Below are positions 34,982-42,994 of a stretch of 64,000 bases of DNA, piece by piece; the stretch's first letter is position 1, and the number at the start of each line of letters is the position of its first letter. The notes beneath the pieces are model-generated. The model had not been told where the DNA came from. It did no database searches and was given only the letters and a program-made list of their open reading frames with translations. A program made the position numbers and the translations under genes. This stretch comes from Bacillota bacterium (GTDB taxonomy: Bacteria; Bacillota; Dehalobacteriia; UBA4068; UBA4997), in assembly GCA_021771915.1 (NCBI GenBank), contig JAETNY010000005.1:1-64000 (forward strand). The letters are read 5' to 3'.

Positions 34982-36178
34982 ATGCCAGAACAGCATAATC
35001 AAACCCCACGCAGTTATATCTGCGCCAACTGCGGCGGCGGCATACGCTATGATATCAGCAAGCAGCAGCTGGTCTGCTCCAGCTGCGGAACGCCTGCGCC
35101 TTTTCAGCTGAACACCACGCCGCCCACAGAGCACCCTTATGTCGAGCAGGCTATCAGCGCCAGCCGAAATGTGCCGCAGGCCGAAACCATGGAGATAACC
35201 TGTCAGAACTGCGGCGCGCAGGTTATGTTCAGCGAACATCAAACAGCCACCAGCTGCCCCATGTGCGGCTCAGCGCATGTGGCGGCAGCCAAACAGGCGG
35301 AAGGACTGCCCCCAGACGGCATTATTCCTTTTAAGGTTGACCAGTATCAGGCGCAGGAGGCTTTTCGCAAATGGGTGCGCAGCCGTTGGTTCGCCCCAAA
35401 CAGCCTGAAAAAATCCTATCAGGAGGGCAGGCTGACCCCGGTTTATCTGCCTTATTGGACGTTTGACGCGCAGGCGCAGGCCAATTATCAGGGGCGCGGC
35501 GGCCGGGTGCGCCGAGTACGCCGGGGCAAACAAAGCTACACCACTATTGACTGGTATCCGGTCAGCGGTACGGTGCGAGAGAGTTTTGATGATATTCAAA
35601 TCTGCGCCTCTGCCAACGCTCAACGAAAATTGGCCGCTCAAATTCAGCCTTTTGGCACCAGTCATGGCTGCCTGCCCTATGATGTGGCTTATCTGGCCGG
35701 CGCGCAGGCCGAGCATTACGCCATTGACCTGGACGAAGGCTATATTCGAGCGCAGGGGCAAATGGAGGCGACGCTTAACTCTGCCGCCACCAACCAAATT
35801 CTCTCGCGCGGCTTTCAACAGGCGCATATCACACGCCTGAACCCCAGCTACACCCATGTTACATATAAGCATGTGCTGCTGCCGGTCTGGCTGGCCGCGT
35901 TTACCCAGGGCGGCAAAAGCTGGCACTATGCCATTAATGGTGAAACCGGCAAGGTCAGCGGTCAGCGCCCCTATTCCGCCGTCAAAATCGGCGCAGTGGT
36001 GGCGTTAATTGTACTACTCTGTCTGCTGCTGATTTTACTTTTCGGCGAGAACTCATACGCCGCAGCTTTAGCTGATTTCACCACCAATGAATTTTCGATA
36101 TTATCAGCAATATCACCGATACATCAAACAGGAGGAACCGCAAATGGGATTTTTTGGACAGGGCCGCTCCACGGTTGA
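34982..36178 (+). CDS. zinc-ribbon membrane protein (YdjG-like)
   Basis: Two CxxC zinc ribbons open the protein (YICANCGG...CSSCG and ITCQNCGA...CPMCG). A central beta-rich domain follows (YLPYWTFDAQAQANYQGRGG, then a WYPVSG segment), and one membrane helix at about residues 338-358 (VVALIVLLCLLLILLF). In Bacillus the related YdjG helps hold the SPFH partner YdjI at the membrane. It starts 6 bases after pspA. Its last 35 bases overlap the SPFH gene; the extra tail after the helix may be poorly conserved. Confidence 0.8.
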   Translation: MPEQHNQTPRSYICANCGGGIRYDISKQQLVCSSCGTPAPFQLNTTPPTEHPYVEQAISASRNVPQAETMEITCQNCGAQVMFSEHQTATSCPMCGSAHVAAAKQAEGLPPDGIIPFKVDQYQAQEAFRKWVRSRWFAPNSLKKSYQEGRLTPVYLPYWTFDAQAQANYQGRGGRVRRVRRGKQSYTTIDWYPVSGTVRESFDDIQICASANAQRKLAAQIQPFGTSHGCLPYDVAYLAGAQAEHYAIDLDEGYIRAQGQMEATLNSAATNQILSRGFQQAHITRLNPSYTHVTYKHVLLPVWLAAFTQGGKSWHYAINGETGKVSGQRPYSAVKIGAVVALIVLLCLLLILLFGENSYAAALADFTTNEFSILSAISPIHQTGGTANGIFWTGPLHG

Positions 36179-37100
36179 GTGGCAGGAAACCCGGCCGGAT
36201 TTGCTGTTTTATAAATGGAAAGAGGACGAACTCAAAAAAGGCTCCAAGCTGATTATCCGCCCCGGGCAAAAGGCCATTTTTTACGCCAACGGCCGGGTGG
36301 AAGGCGTTTTTGAGGAGCCAGGAACTTATGACATATACAGCGAAATTGTACCGTTTTTATCCAGTCTGAAGGGTATTTTGCAGCTGCGCAGCGATACCGG
36401 CCTGCGCGCCGAGGTCTATTTCGTCAACGCCAAGGAAATGCTGTTAAAATGGGGCACCCGGCAGCGCATTATGATTCCCACCGACGCTGCGCCGGGCGGC
36501 GTTCCGGTTGGCATGAACGGCAATCTGGTAATCGAGTTTAAGGATTACCTGAAATTTATTGAGCGGATTGCCGGCATCAAACAAACCTACTCGCTGAACG
36601 ATATTTCCGAGCGTATTATAGGCGAGTTGAACCCGGTTTTGACTGAAGCCATCTTAAACGGCCAGAACCAGATTGGCATTAATGTGCTGGTTGGCCTGCA
36701 ACAGAATAACCGCGCTCTGGCGCGGCGTATCCAACAGGAACTGGACATGGAACTGCTGGATATCGGCTTTGGCGTGCGTGATTTTAATATTATCGGTATT
36801 AATTATCCGGAGAATGTGCAGCGCATGGCGGAACGCGTGGCGGCGCAGGCTTTTGTCGGCGATGTTGGCCGTTATGCGGCTATTAATATGGCCGACGGAC
36901 TGGCTAACAGTCAGGGCGGCAATGTGGCCGGACTGGCCGCCCAGTTTGCCATGGGCAACCAGCTGGCGCAGCAGATGAACGGCGCAATTAACAATAATCA
37001 GCAACCACAGCAGCAGCCGGCCGGCGACCGTTTTTGTCCCCACTGCCGCAAGATGGTGGCCTCCAAATTCTGCCCGGACTGCGGTACCCAGACCGTATGA
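36144..37100 (+). CDS. SPFH-domain protein with C-terminal zinc ribbon (YdjI-like)
   Basis: The 318-residue protein starts MGFFGQGRSTVEWQETRPD, and its residues 20-230 form the SPFH (flotillin-like) fold of the virion-core/YdjI family. The C-terminus carries a zinc ribbon (FCPHCRKMVASKFCPDCG) after a Gln- and Asn-rich linker. It is expected to act with the PspA protein at the membrane. ATG 36144 has AGGAGG 8 bases upstream; the longer in-frame start at 36087 lies inside the previous gene. It is followed directly by rsmA (ATGA overlap). Confidence 0.88.
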   Translation: MGFFGQGRSTVEWQETRPDLLFYKWKEDELKKGSKLIIRPGQKAIFYANGRVEGVFEEPGTYDIYSEIVPFLSSLKGILQLRSDTGLRAEVYFVNAKEMLLKWGTRQRIMIPTDAAPGGVPVGMNGNLVIEFKDYLKFIERIAGIKQTYSLNDISERIIGELNPVLTEAILNGQNQIGINVLVGLQQNNRALARRIQQELDMELLDIGFGVRDFNIIGINYPENVQRMAERVAAQAFVGDVGRYAAINMADGLANSQGGNVAGLAAQFAMGNQLAQQMNGAINNNQQPQQQPAGDRFCPHCRKMVASKFCPDCGTQTV

Positions 37101-38002
37101 GCCAGCGTGATAATATGAGCGAAAAGAAAATTGCCACGCCCAGCGTTACCCGGAATTTAATGCAGGCGCATACAATCCGCGCCAAAAAAAGTCTGGGACA
37201 GAATTTTATCATTGAGCCGCAGGTCATTGACAATATCGTAACGGCCGCCGGCTGCGACAAACAGGATTTGGTGCTGGAAATCGGCCCTGGTCTGGGCAGT
37301 CTGACCCAGGCGCTGTCCAATGCCGCCGGGCAGGTAATCGCGCTGGAAATTGACCAAAGCCTGATACCGGCATTGGAGCAAAGTCTGGCCGCCTGCGCCA
37401 ATGTACGGCTGCTGCACGCCGACGCCATGACCGCCGACCTGCCCCGGATTTTAGCGGAGGCTTATCAGGCCAGCCCCAACCTGCGCCCCGGCTTTATGGC
37501 TGTTGCCAACCTGCCATATTACATCACCACGCCGCTGCTGCTGCGCTTTTTGCAGCAGCCGGATTTACCTTGGCGGCGGCTGGTGTTTATGGTGCAGAAA
37601 GAACTGGCCGAGCGCATGCAGGCCGAACCCGGGAGCAAAGATTATGGCGCGCTTTCACTGGCCGTGCAATATCGGGCAAAGGCGCGGCTGGCTTTCAGCG
37701 TGCCGCCCAGCGTCTTTTTGCCGCGCCCCAAGGTGGCCAGCGCCGTTATCGTGCTGGAGCGTCTGGCTGCACCCTGCGTGCAGCCGGCTGATGAGAATTT
37801 ATTTTTCGCGGTTATCCGCGCCGGCTTTAATCAGCGGCGTAAAACCCTGCCCAACTCCTTAAGTTCCGTTTTGCAGCTGCCCAAAGAACAGGTTAACGCC
37901 GCTTTGGCCGCCGCCGGCGTCGCCCCGGAACGCCGCGCCGAAACGCTTACCATGGCAGAGTTTGCCCGGCTGGCCGATGAAATAAAAAATATAAGCGGTT
38001 AA
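37097..38002 (+). CDS. rsmA: 16S rRNA dimethyladenosine transferase
   Basis: RsmA (KsgA) dimethylates two adjacent adenosines near the 3' end of 16S rRNA. The Rossmann motif VLEIGPGLGSLTQAL, the NLPYYITTPLL catalytic motif and the FLPRPKVASAV segment are present in order; length about 300. ATG 37097 overlaps the SPFH stop (ATGA), so translation is likely coupled; no separate binding site is clear, and ATG 37115 is another candidate. Its placement in a membrane-stress operon is unusual. Confidence 0.93.
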   Translation: MSQRDNMSEKKIATPSVTRNLMQAHTIRAKKSLGQNFIIEPQVIDNIVTAAGCDKQDLVLEIGPGLGSLTQALSNAAGQVIALEIDQSLIPALEQSLAACANVRLLHADAMTADLPRILAEAYQASPNLRPGFMAVANLPYYITTPLLLRFLQQPDLPWRRLVFMVQKELAERMQAEPGSKDYGALSLAVQYRAKARLAFSVPPSVFLPRPKVASAVIVLERLAAPCVQPADENLFFAVIRAGFNQRRKTLPNSLSSVLQLPKEQVNAALAAAGVAPERRAETLTMAEFARLADEIKNISG

Positions 38003-38024
38003 TCTGAATAGTCATATTTTTTAT

Positions 38025-38062
38025 AAAAAAACCGTCACTATTTCAATTAGTGGCGGTTTTTA
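38025..38062 (+). terminator. terminator after rsmA
   Basis: AAAAACCGTCACTA pairs with TAGTGGCGGTTTTT (one G-T pair), loop TTTCAAT, and a T-rich tail follows. Confidence 0.85.
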
Positions 38063-38159
38063 TCTATAATTTCAATTCCGGCAATTTCATATTTCCGCAA
38101 GAAATATTAAGACAAATATAACTTTTTTCTGTTATAATGGCTCAAAAGGAGGTTTGCTT

Positions 38160-39014
38160 ATGCCTAATCAATCCGCGCAAATTGTAGCCAACGCACTCAA
38201 TTATATTGAACGGCAACTGAGCGCAGAACCGCGCCATGATTTTGCCGCCAAACTGGATTTGAGCAATATTGCCGGCGCAACCGGTTATTCCAAATTTCAT
38301 CTACACCGTTTGTTCAGCGTCAACACCGGCCAGACCATGCATAGTTATGTGCTGCGCCGCCGGCTGACAGAAGCCGCCAGACAACTGGTTTTTTCCAAGC
38401 AGCCGCTGATAGATATTGCCATACAAAGCGGTTATGACAGCCAACAGGCTTTTACTGCGGTATTCAAAGCCATGTACAAACTACCGCCGGCAGAATATCG
38501 CACCCGAAATGAATTTTACCCTTTGCAGCTTCCCCTGCACCTGCACACCGCGCCGCAACGGCCGCCGCAAACTATCCGCCAGGCGCGCCCGGAGGATATA
38601 CCGGACTGGTTGCAGCTGGTACGCCAGTCGGTTGCCGGTTATCCGCACTGGCATGAAGCGGACTATTGCCGCCATTTGCGCGCCTGCATTGCCCGGCAAC
38701 AGGCATTGCTTATCCCTGGCGCGCAGGGTCTGGCGGCAGCGCTGGCCTTTTCCGGCGAAAGCGGCTGCATTGATTTTCTGGCTGTTCAGCCGCAGTACCG
38801 CCAAAAGGGGTTAGCCAAAACTCTGCTGCACAAGCTGCGCCGGGATATTTTGCCGCGGCAGAACATTTTTACCACAACTTTCCGCGCCAACGACCCGGCT
38901 GAAAGCGGCCAGAGAACGGCCTTGTTAAAGCTGGGGTTTGCCGCTGATGATTTGCTGGTGGAATTTGGCTACCCCACACAACGCTTTACGCTTGAGGGTA
39001 CGTCCAATGTCTGA
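38160..39014 (+). CDS. AraC-type regulator fused to a GNAT acetyltransferase domain
   Basis: The first 110 residues are an AraC/XylS DNA-binding domain: LSNIAGATGYSKFHLHRLFSVNTGQTMHSYVLRRRL and the second helix-turn-helix in PLIDIAIQSGYDSQQAFTAVFK. After a linker rich in Pro, residues 140-285 form a GNAT domain, with IDFLAVQPQYRQKGLAKTLLHKL as the acetyl-CoA site. The fusion may couple sensing or modification of a small molecule to gene control. AAGGAGG stands before ATG 38160. Its end overlaps the MATE start by 8 bases, so the exporter is its likely target. Confidence 0.85.
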   Translation: MPNQSAQIVANALNYIERQLSAEPRHDFAAKLDLSNIAGATGYSKFHLHRLFSVNTGQTMHSYVLRRRLTEAARQLVFSKQPLIDIAIQSGYDSQQAFTAVFKAMYKLPPAEYRTRNEFYPLQLPLHLHTAPQRPPQTIRQARPEDIPDWLQLVRQSVAGYPHWHEADYCRHLRACIARQQALLIPGAQGLAAALAFSGESGCIDFLAVQPQYRQKGLAKTLLHKLRRDILPRQNIFTTTFRANDPAESGQRTALLKLGFAADDLLVEFGYPTQRFTLEGTSNV

Positions 39015-40359
39015 ACCGGCAAACAACGGCCAAAACGTGCTGGCCAACGATTTTAACGCCAAGCAACTGCTAGCTTTCGCCCTGCCGACCATGCTGATGA
39101 TGGTTTTTCTGGGGCTGTATACCATTACCGACACCATTTTTGTAGCACATTTTGTCAACACTGACGCACTGGCCGCTATCAATATCGTAACGCCCCTAAT
39201 CAGTCTGGTTGTGGGGCTGGGAACGATGCTGGCCGCCGGCGGCAACGCTATCATTTCACGCCAGCTGGGCGCAGGCCAACCGCAGCAGGCGCGGCAAAGT
39301 TTCAGTCTTATAATTTTGATTGGCGCGCTGTTTAGTCTGCTGCTGGCGCTGTTCGGCTCCCTGTTTTTGAACCAGCTGTTGCAGCTGCTGGGCGCCAGCG
39401 CCGGTCTGAAGCCTTATGCGCAAACATATTTGCGTATTCTGCTGCTGTTCTTCCCGGCCTATATGCTGCAAACTATCTTCGCCAATCTGTTCGTCACAGC
39501 CGGTCACCCGGTTTTAGGCTCTCTGCTGGCCGTTGGCTCCGGCATATTAAATATCGTTCTGGATTACATTTTTATTGCCAAAATGCAGCTGGGCATTGCC
39601 GGAGCAGCCTGGGGAACCGGCTGCGGCTATCTGCTGCCCACACTGGTGGGGCTGATTTTCTTCTCCCTACGCCGGAGGGAAACTCTGCGCTTCTGCCGCA
39701 GCCCCTGGCGGCCGGCTATAATTTCAGAAAGCTGCTTAAACGGCTCCTCGGAAATGGTCAGCCAGCTGGCCACGGCTCTGAGCGTACTGCTGTTCAATTT
39801 AACCATGCAGCAGCTGGCCGGCGACGACGGCGTGGCCGCCATTACTATTATGAACTATGCCCAGTTTCTGTTCAATACCCTGTATATCGGCTTTAGCATG
39901 GGCGTTGCGCCGATTATCGGCTATAATCATGGCAGCCGCAACCAGGCGCGCCAGCGGCGAATTTTGGGCTATTGCCTGCGCTTTATCTGTGCGGCTTCGA
40001 TTGGCCTGTTCGTCCTCTCCCTGTTCGGCAGCCGCCTTCTGATACAGGTTTTTGCCGGCAGTCAGGGGCCGGTCTATGACTTAGCTGCCGCCGGTTTCAA
40101 ATTATTTGCCAGCAGTTTCCTGTTTTCCGGGCTGAATATTTTCTGTTCCGCCATGTTCACCGCACTTTCCAACGGCCGAACCTCCGCGCTGCTCTCTGGT
40201 CTGCGCACACTGGTTTTTCTGGCTCCGGCCATTATCATCTTGCCGCGCCTCTGGGGACTGCCCGGCGTTTGGCTGGCTATACCCAGCGCGGAACTGCTGG
40301 CGCTGGCCTTTTCCCTTTTTTTCCTGCGCCGGCAATATCAACAGCTGAAAACACATTAA
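39007..40359 (+). CDS. MATE family efflux transporter
   Basis: The 450-residue protein has about twelve membrane helices and the duplicated MatE fold: early LLAFALPTMLMMVFLGLYTITDTIFVA with the GxxxxxD pattern, and the second half beginning near ISESCLNGSSEMVSQLATAL. MATE exporters expel drugs or metabolites with sodium or protons. ATG 39007 has GAGGG upstream, and an 8-base overlap with the AraC-GNAT gene suggests regulator-exporter coupling. Substrate unknown. Confidence 0.92.
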   Translation: MSEPANNGQNVLANDFNAKQLLAFALPTMLMMVFLGLYTITDTIFVAHFVNTDALAAINIVTPLISLVVGLGTMLAAGGNAIISRQLGAGQPQQARQSFSLIILIGALFSLLLALFGSLFLNQLLQLLGASAGLKPYAQTYLRILLLFFPAYMLQTIFANLFVTAGHPVLGSLLAVGSGILNIVLDYIFIAKMQLGIAGAAWGTGCGYLLPTLVGLIFFSLRRRETLRFCRSPWRPAIISESCLNGSSEMVSQLATALSVLLFNLTMQQLAGDDGVAAITIMNYAQFLFNTLYIGFSMGVAPIIGYNHGSRNQARQRRILGYCLRFICAASIGLFVLSLFGSRLLIQVFAGSQGPVYDLAAAGFKLFASSFLFSGLNIFCSAMFTALSNGRTSALLSGLRTLVFLAPAIIILPRLWGLPGVWLAIPSAELLALAFSLFFLRRQYQQLKTH

Positions 40360-40429
40360 CATAATAATTACATTATAAGATGCAATATCCGCAGTGACAT
40401 ATGTTTCCCCTTTTGAGATAATGGCAATG

Positions 40430-40583
40430 CACGGTTGCTTCACTAATCAACCAACCGCCACCCTAAAGAGCGTGACTGGTCAAAATAGTTCACACTAACT
40501 TTCCACTCGGCCCACGGCCTCGGAACTAACTCCGTATCGCTGTCTGCGTCCACTAAACTGGCCTTGCCAATCGCTAAGTGTTC
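40430..40583. repeat. bipartite palindromic repeat, diverged copy after MATE gene
   Basis: An imperfect hairpin (GGTTG/CAACC, 40433-40453) precedes ACTGGTCAAAAT and an element running from GTTCACACTAA (40488) to CTAAGTGTTC (40583), 96 bases. The core shares GCTGTCTGCGTCCACTAAA with the copy at 10446-10502, but carries about 40 extra bases. As there, a hairpin terminator follows at once. Confidence 0.7.
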
Positions 40584-40587
40584 ATAC

Positions 40588-40618
40588 AAAAAAAGACGTC
40601 CAATCCGGGCGTCTTTTT
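40588..40618. terminator. terminator between MATE and LexA-like genes
   Basis: AAAAAGACG pairs with CGTCTTTTT, with an inner CC/GG pair. It is symmetrical enough to stop transcription from both sides. Confidence 0.85.
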
Positions 40619-40649
40619 CATATATTACAGCACGGTTTTTGGCTGTAAA

Positions 40650-41264
40650 TCATTCAAAAATAATTTCATTTTTTACTACCTTGCCAATGATATGCACCGG
40701 CGTTTTTGTAGTATCATAAATTTGCGGTAAATGCTCAGGGTTGGTGGATTGCGGCATCAGCGTAATAGTACTGCCCTGCCGGTAAAAGCGCTTAACGGTA
40801 GCGTCGTTGCCGTCAATCATCACCACTGCAATCTCGCCGTTTTCCACAATATCCTGTTTGCGCACAATCAGCAAATTGCCCTCAAAAATATGAGCGGCGT
40901 CCATGCTGTCGCCTTTAACGCGCAAGGCAAAATATTCACCGGAACCGTTAACCTCCACCCAGACAAAGCCCTCCACATGCTCCTCCGCATAAAGCGGCAG
41001 GCCGGCGGAAATCCGCCCCAAAATAGGCACGCGCTGATTGGGCTGATACTCCCGAAAATCAACGTCATGCCAGCCCAAAAGTTCCGCGGGCGTAGTGTGC
41101 ATGGCCTCGGCCAGACGAGTAATTTTGTCCATGGGGATATTGGTAATCACCCCATTTTCATAGCGACTAAGCGTTTGCCGGGTTACGCCAACGCTTTTGG
41201 CCAGTTTTTCCAACGTCAAACCAAGCTCCTTGCGCCTGGCTTTCAAATAACTGCCTGTCTTCAT
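40650..41264 (-). CDS. LexA-like XRE/S24 peptidase repressor
   Basis: An N-terminal HTH (LTLEKLAKSVGVTRQTLSRYENG) is joined to an S24 autopeptidase domain: probable Ala-Gly cleavage site in GRISAGLP, the nucleophile serine in KGDSMDA and the lysine in ATVKRFYR. This is the design of phage CI-type and HdiR repressors, which cut themselves on DNA damage, rather than of canonical LexA. AGAGGTG stands before ATG 41264. It is divergent from a phage-like regulator over a shared operator region. Confidence 0.92.
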   Translation of the reverse strand: MKTGSYLKARRKELGLTLEKLAKSVGVTRQTLSRYENGVITNIPMDKITRLAEAMHTTPAELLGWHDVDFREYQPNQRVPILGRISAGLPLYAEEHVEGFVWVEVNGSGEYFALRVKGDSMDAAHIFEGNLLIVRKQDIVENGEIAVVMIDGNDATVKRFYRQGSTITLMPQSTNPEHLPQIYDTTKTPVHIIGKVVKNEIIFE

Positions 41265-41282
41265 AACAAATCACCTCTTGCC

Positions 41283-41315
41283 CGGTATTTTATCACATAC
41301 CGAACAATTTTGCAA
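41283..41315 (-). promoter_or_regulatory. promoter and operator of the LexA-like repressor gene
   Basis: On the minus strand TTGCAA (41310-41315), 17 bases, TAAAAT (41287-41292). The inverted repeat CGGTAT (41283-41288) and ATACCG (41297-41302) overlaps the -10, a plausible self-repression site. Confidence 0.6.
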
Positions 41316-41343
41316 CACTTTTTTAACAGGAAATTTAACTAAA

Positions 41344-41383
41344 GTTACTTGACAAGTAACAAATTTAGTGTTATATTTGTTAC
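41344..41383 (+). promoter_or_regulatory. operator-promoter of the ArpU-like gene
   Basis: A perfect 17-base palindrome GTTACTTG-A-CAAGTAAC (41344-41360) contains the -35 TTGACA (41349-41354); a TATATT -10 lies 17 bases on (41372-41377). A second inverted pair, GTAACAAA (41356-41363) and TTTGTTAC (41376-41383), brackets the -10. Repressor binding here would block the promoter. Confidence 0.75.
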
Positions 41384-41461
41384 ATAATCATTCGCTTGCA
41401 AGCCAAAAGTAAACTATAATTAACATTTATTTTAAATCAAAGCATTGAGGAGGTTAGCAAA

Positions 41462-41881
41462 ATGGACAAGCAAACGCTTATGCAATATCGGCAGCTGTGC
41501 CGGGAAATCAGGGAGTTGGAGGAGGAAAAGGAGGCTCTGGCCGCCGGCAATCTGCCGGGCAGCTGGCCATTGGGCATAGGCGGCCACAGCCAGGGCAAAA
41601 TCAAAGATAATGTGGGAAACTGCGCCGCCCAGCTTTGGCAGCTTAGTCAGCTTTTGGCGCAACGCTTAAACCAGCTGATTGCCCTGCGGCGTGAAATAGA
41701 GGATTTTATTGCTGATTTGCAGCCGGAGGAGCGGCGCATTTTACGGCTTTATTATATTGAGGGGCTGACCTGGGAACAAACGGCAGAGCGTCTGGAATAC
41801 AGCGTTCGCCAGATTAACCGCAAACAGCACCAGATTATGCAGCAGCTTTTCCCAAATGATACAAAAAAACAGGCCTCTTAA
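41462..41881 (+). CDS. ArpU/RinA-like (sigma-70 region 4-like) regulator
   Basis: The 139-residue protein begins with a helical charged segment (REIRELEEEKEALAAG) and ends with a sigma region 4 HTH: ERRILRLYYIEGLTWEQTAERLEYSVRQINRKQHQI. This pattern fits the DUF1492 and ArpU/RinA-type phage late-gene regulators. GGAGG stands before ATG 41462. It is controlled by the nested palindromes upstream, with the LexA-like repressor as the obvious regulator. No other phage gene is visible nearby, so its target genes are unknown. Confidence 0.8.
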   Translation: MDKQTLMQYRQLCREIRELEEEKEALAAGNLPGSWPLGIGGHSQGKIKDNVGNCAAQLWQLSQLLAQRLNQLIALRREIEDFIADLQPEERRILRLYYIEGLTWEQTAERLEYSVRQINRKQHQIMQQLFPNDTKKQAS

Positions 41882-41899
41882 CAAGAAGCCCGTTTTTTA
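41864..41899 (+). terminator. terminator overlapping the end of the ArpU-like gene
   Basis: GGC and CTT pair with AAG and GCC around the stop codon region, followed by GTTTTTT. It ends the short transcript. Confidence 0.7.
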
Positions 41900-41916
41900 T
41901 CGCAAAGCAGAATTTA

Positions 41917-42975
41917 TTAAACTTCCAAATTCAACGGCAACTCCCGGCGGAAATTAATCTCGGTATCACGCAAATACATGGTGCAAACGCCGCAGGCCAG
42001 TTCCTGACCCTTTTCATCATAAACACTGCCGGTGTATACGGCAAAATGCCCCTCCTGGCTCACCTTATCAGCCTGACCGTGCAGCTGGCCGCCCAAAGCC
42101 GCGCGCGGCTCAAAAAAGGTAATCGAGGTCTGCGCCGTAACGCAGAAATTACCGGTATGCAGAGAGGGTTTACCAATCAGAGGGTCCAGCAGAATAGCCA
42201 GCCAGGCATAATCCAGCAGACCATCAGCGTCTACATGCTGCGGCCAGATATCCATTTCCGCGCAGCCGTGACCGGGACCATACTCTGTCATGCGCATGCC
42301 TTCGCTATAATACATATTTTCATTTTCATTCATATAGGCCAGTTTCATCGGCCAATCGGCTTGCTTAAAGCAGGGACGCAGCCCCGGCACGTCATCATAC
42401 AGACCGGCTCTGGTTTCCGGATAAATCGGACGCGGACGCGCCGTGCGCCGCTCCGTTGGAAAAAACTCCGGCAAGCTGCCCGGAAAAGCCACCTCGCCTG
42501 CCAGCGGCAAAAAATCCACCCGGCCAGAAGCCACCAGAATATCCGCCGGCGTTTCCGCCTGCACCGCCGGCTGGCCAACCGCATGGTCGCCGTTTACGGA
42601 ATGGTCGCCCAGACAATGCAGTTCCACGTCAACCGTCAGCCAGTTATCCGACGCGAATTTCTGCCGGGCGATAACGCGCAACAGTCCCTCCCGTACGCCA
42701 TGATGATAATTCATGTTCAGCTTGCAGGGGCGCATTTCTCGCCCCATACTCCGCGCCGCCTTGCCGGCCGCAATCAAAATCAACGCCGCCTGCCAGCTGC
42801 CATGCAGACGCAGTTGAGAATTCAAAAAATCCGGCTTCATCTGCATTTCCACACAGGCGTAGCCCTCGGCATATTCCACCAGCTGCATGCCATACAAACG
42901 GGCGAAATTGTCGTATTCATTCATATACTGCATTTTCTGCGGCCAATCCGCCCGGGCAAAACTTACTTTTTCCAT
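41917..42975 (-). CDS. double-hotdog PaaI-like thioesterase family protein
   Basis: The 352-residue protein is an internal duplication: residues 15-160 and 205-340 each carry the hotdog-fold start (YGMQLVEYAEGYACVEM and EGMRMTEYGPGHGCAEM) and the following helix (HGSWQAALILIAAG and DYAWLAILLDPLIG). Such tandem forms exist among acyl-CoA thioesterases. The substrate is unknown. The two copies share tryptophan-containing leaders (ADWPQKMQYMNEYDN and ADWPMKLAYMNENEN), showing a recent or strongly conserved duplication. It follows pgi in the minus-strand run. Confidence 0.8.
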   Translation of the reverse strand: MEKVSFARADWPQKMQYMNEYDNFARLYGMQLVEYAEGYACVEMQMKPDFLNSQLRLHGSWQAALILIAAGKAARSMGREMRPCKLNMNYHHGVREGLLRVIARQKFASDNWLTVDVELHCLGDHSVNGDHAVGQPAVQAETPADILVASGRVDFLPLAGEVAFPGSLPEFFPTERRTARPRPIYPETRAGLYDDVPGLRPCFKQADWPMKLAYMNENENMYYSEGMRMTEYGPGHGCAEMDIWPQHVDADGLLDYAWLAILLDPLIGKPSLHTGNFCVTAQTSITFFEPRAALGGQLHGQADKVSQEGHFAVYTGSVYDEKGQELACGVCTMYLRDTEINFRRELPLNLEV

Positions 42976-42994
42976 AACAACCTCATCAAAAGCT

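Noticed and set aside
40650-41899. Prophage edge
   Set aside because: Only two phage-like regulatory genes are present; flanking genes are ordinary chromosomal genes and no integrase or attachment repeat was seen.
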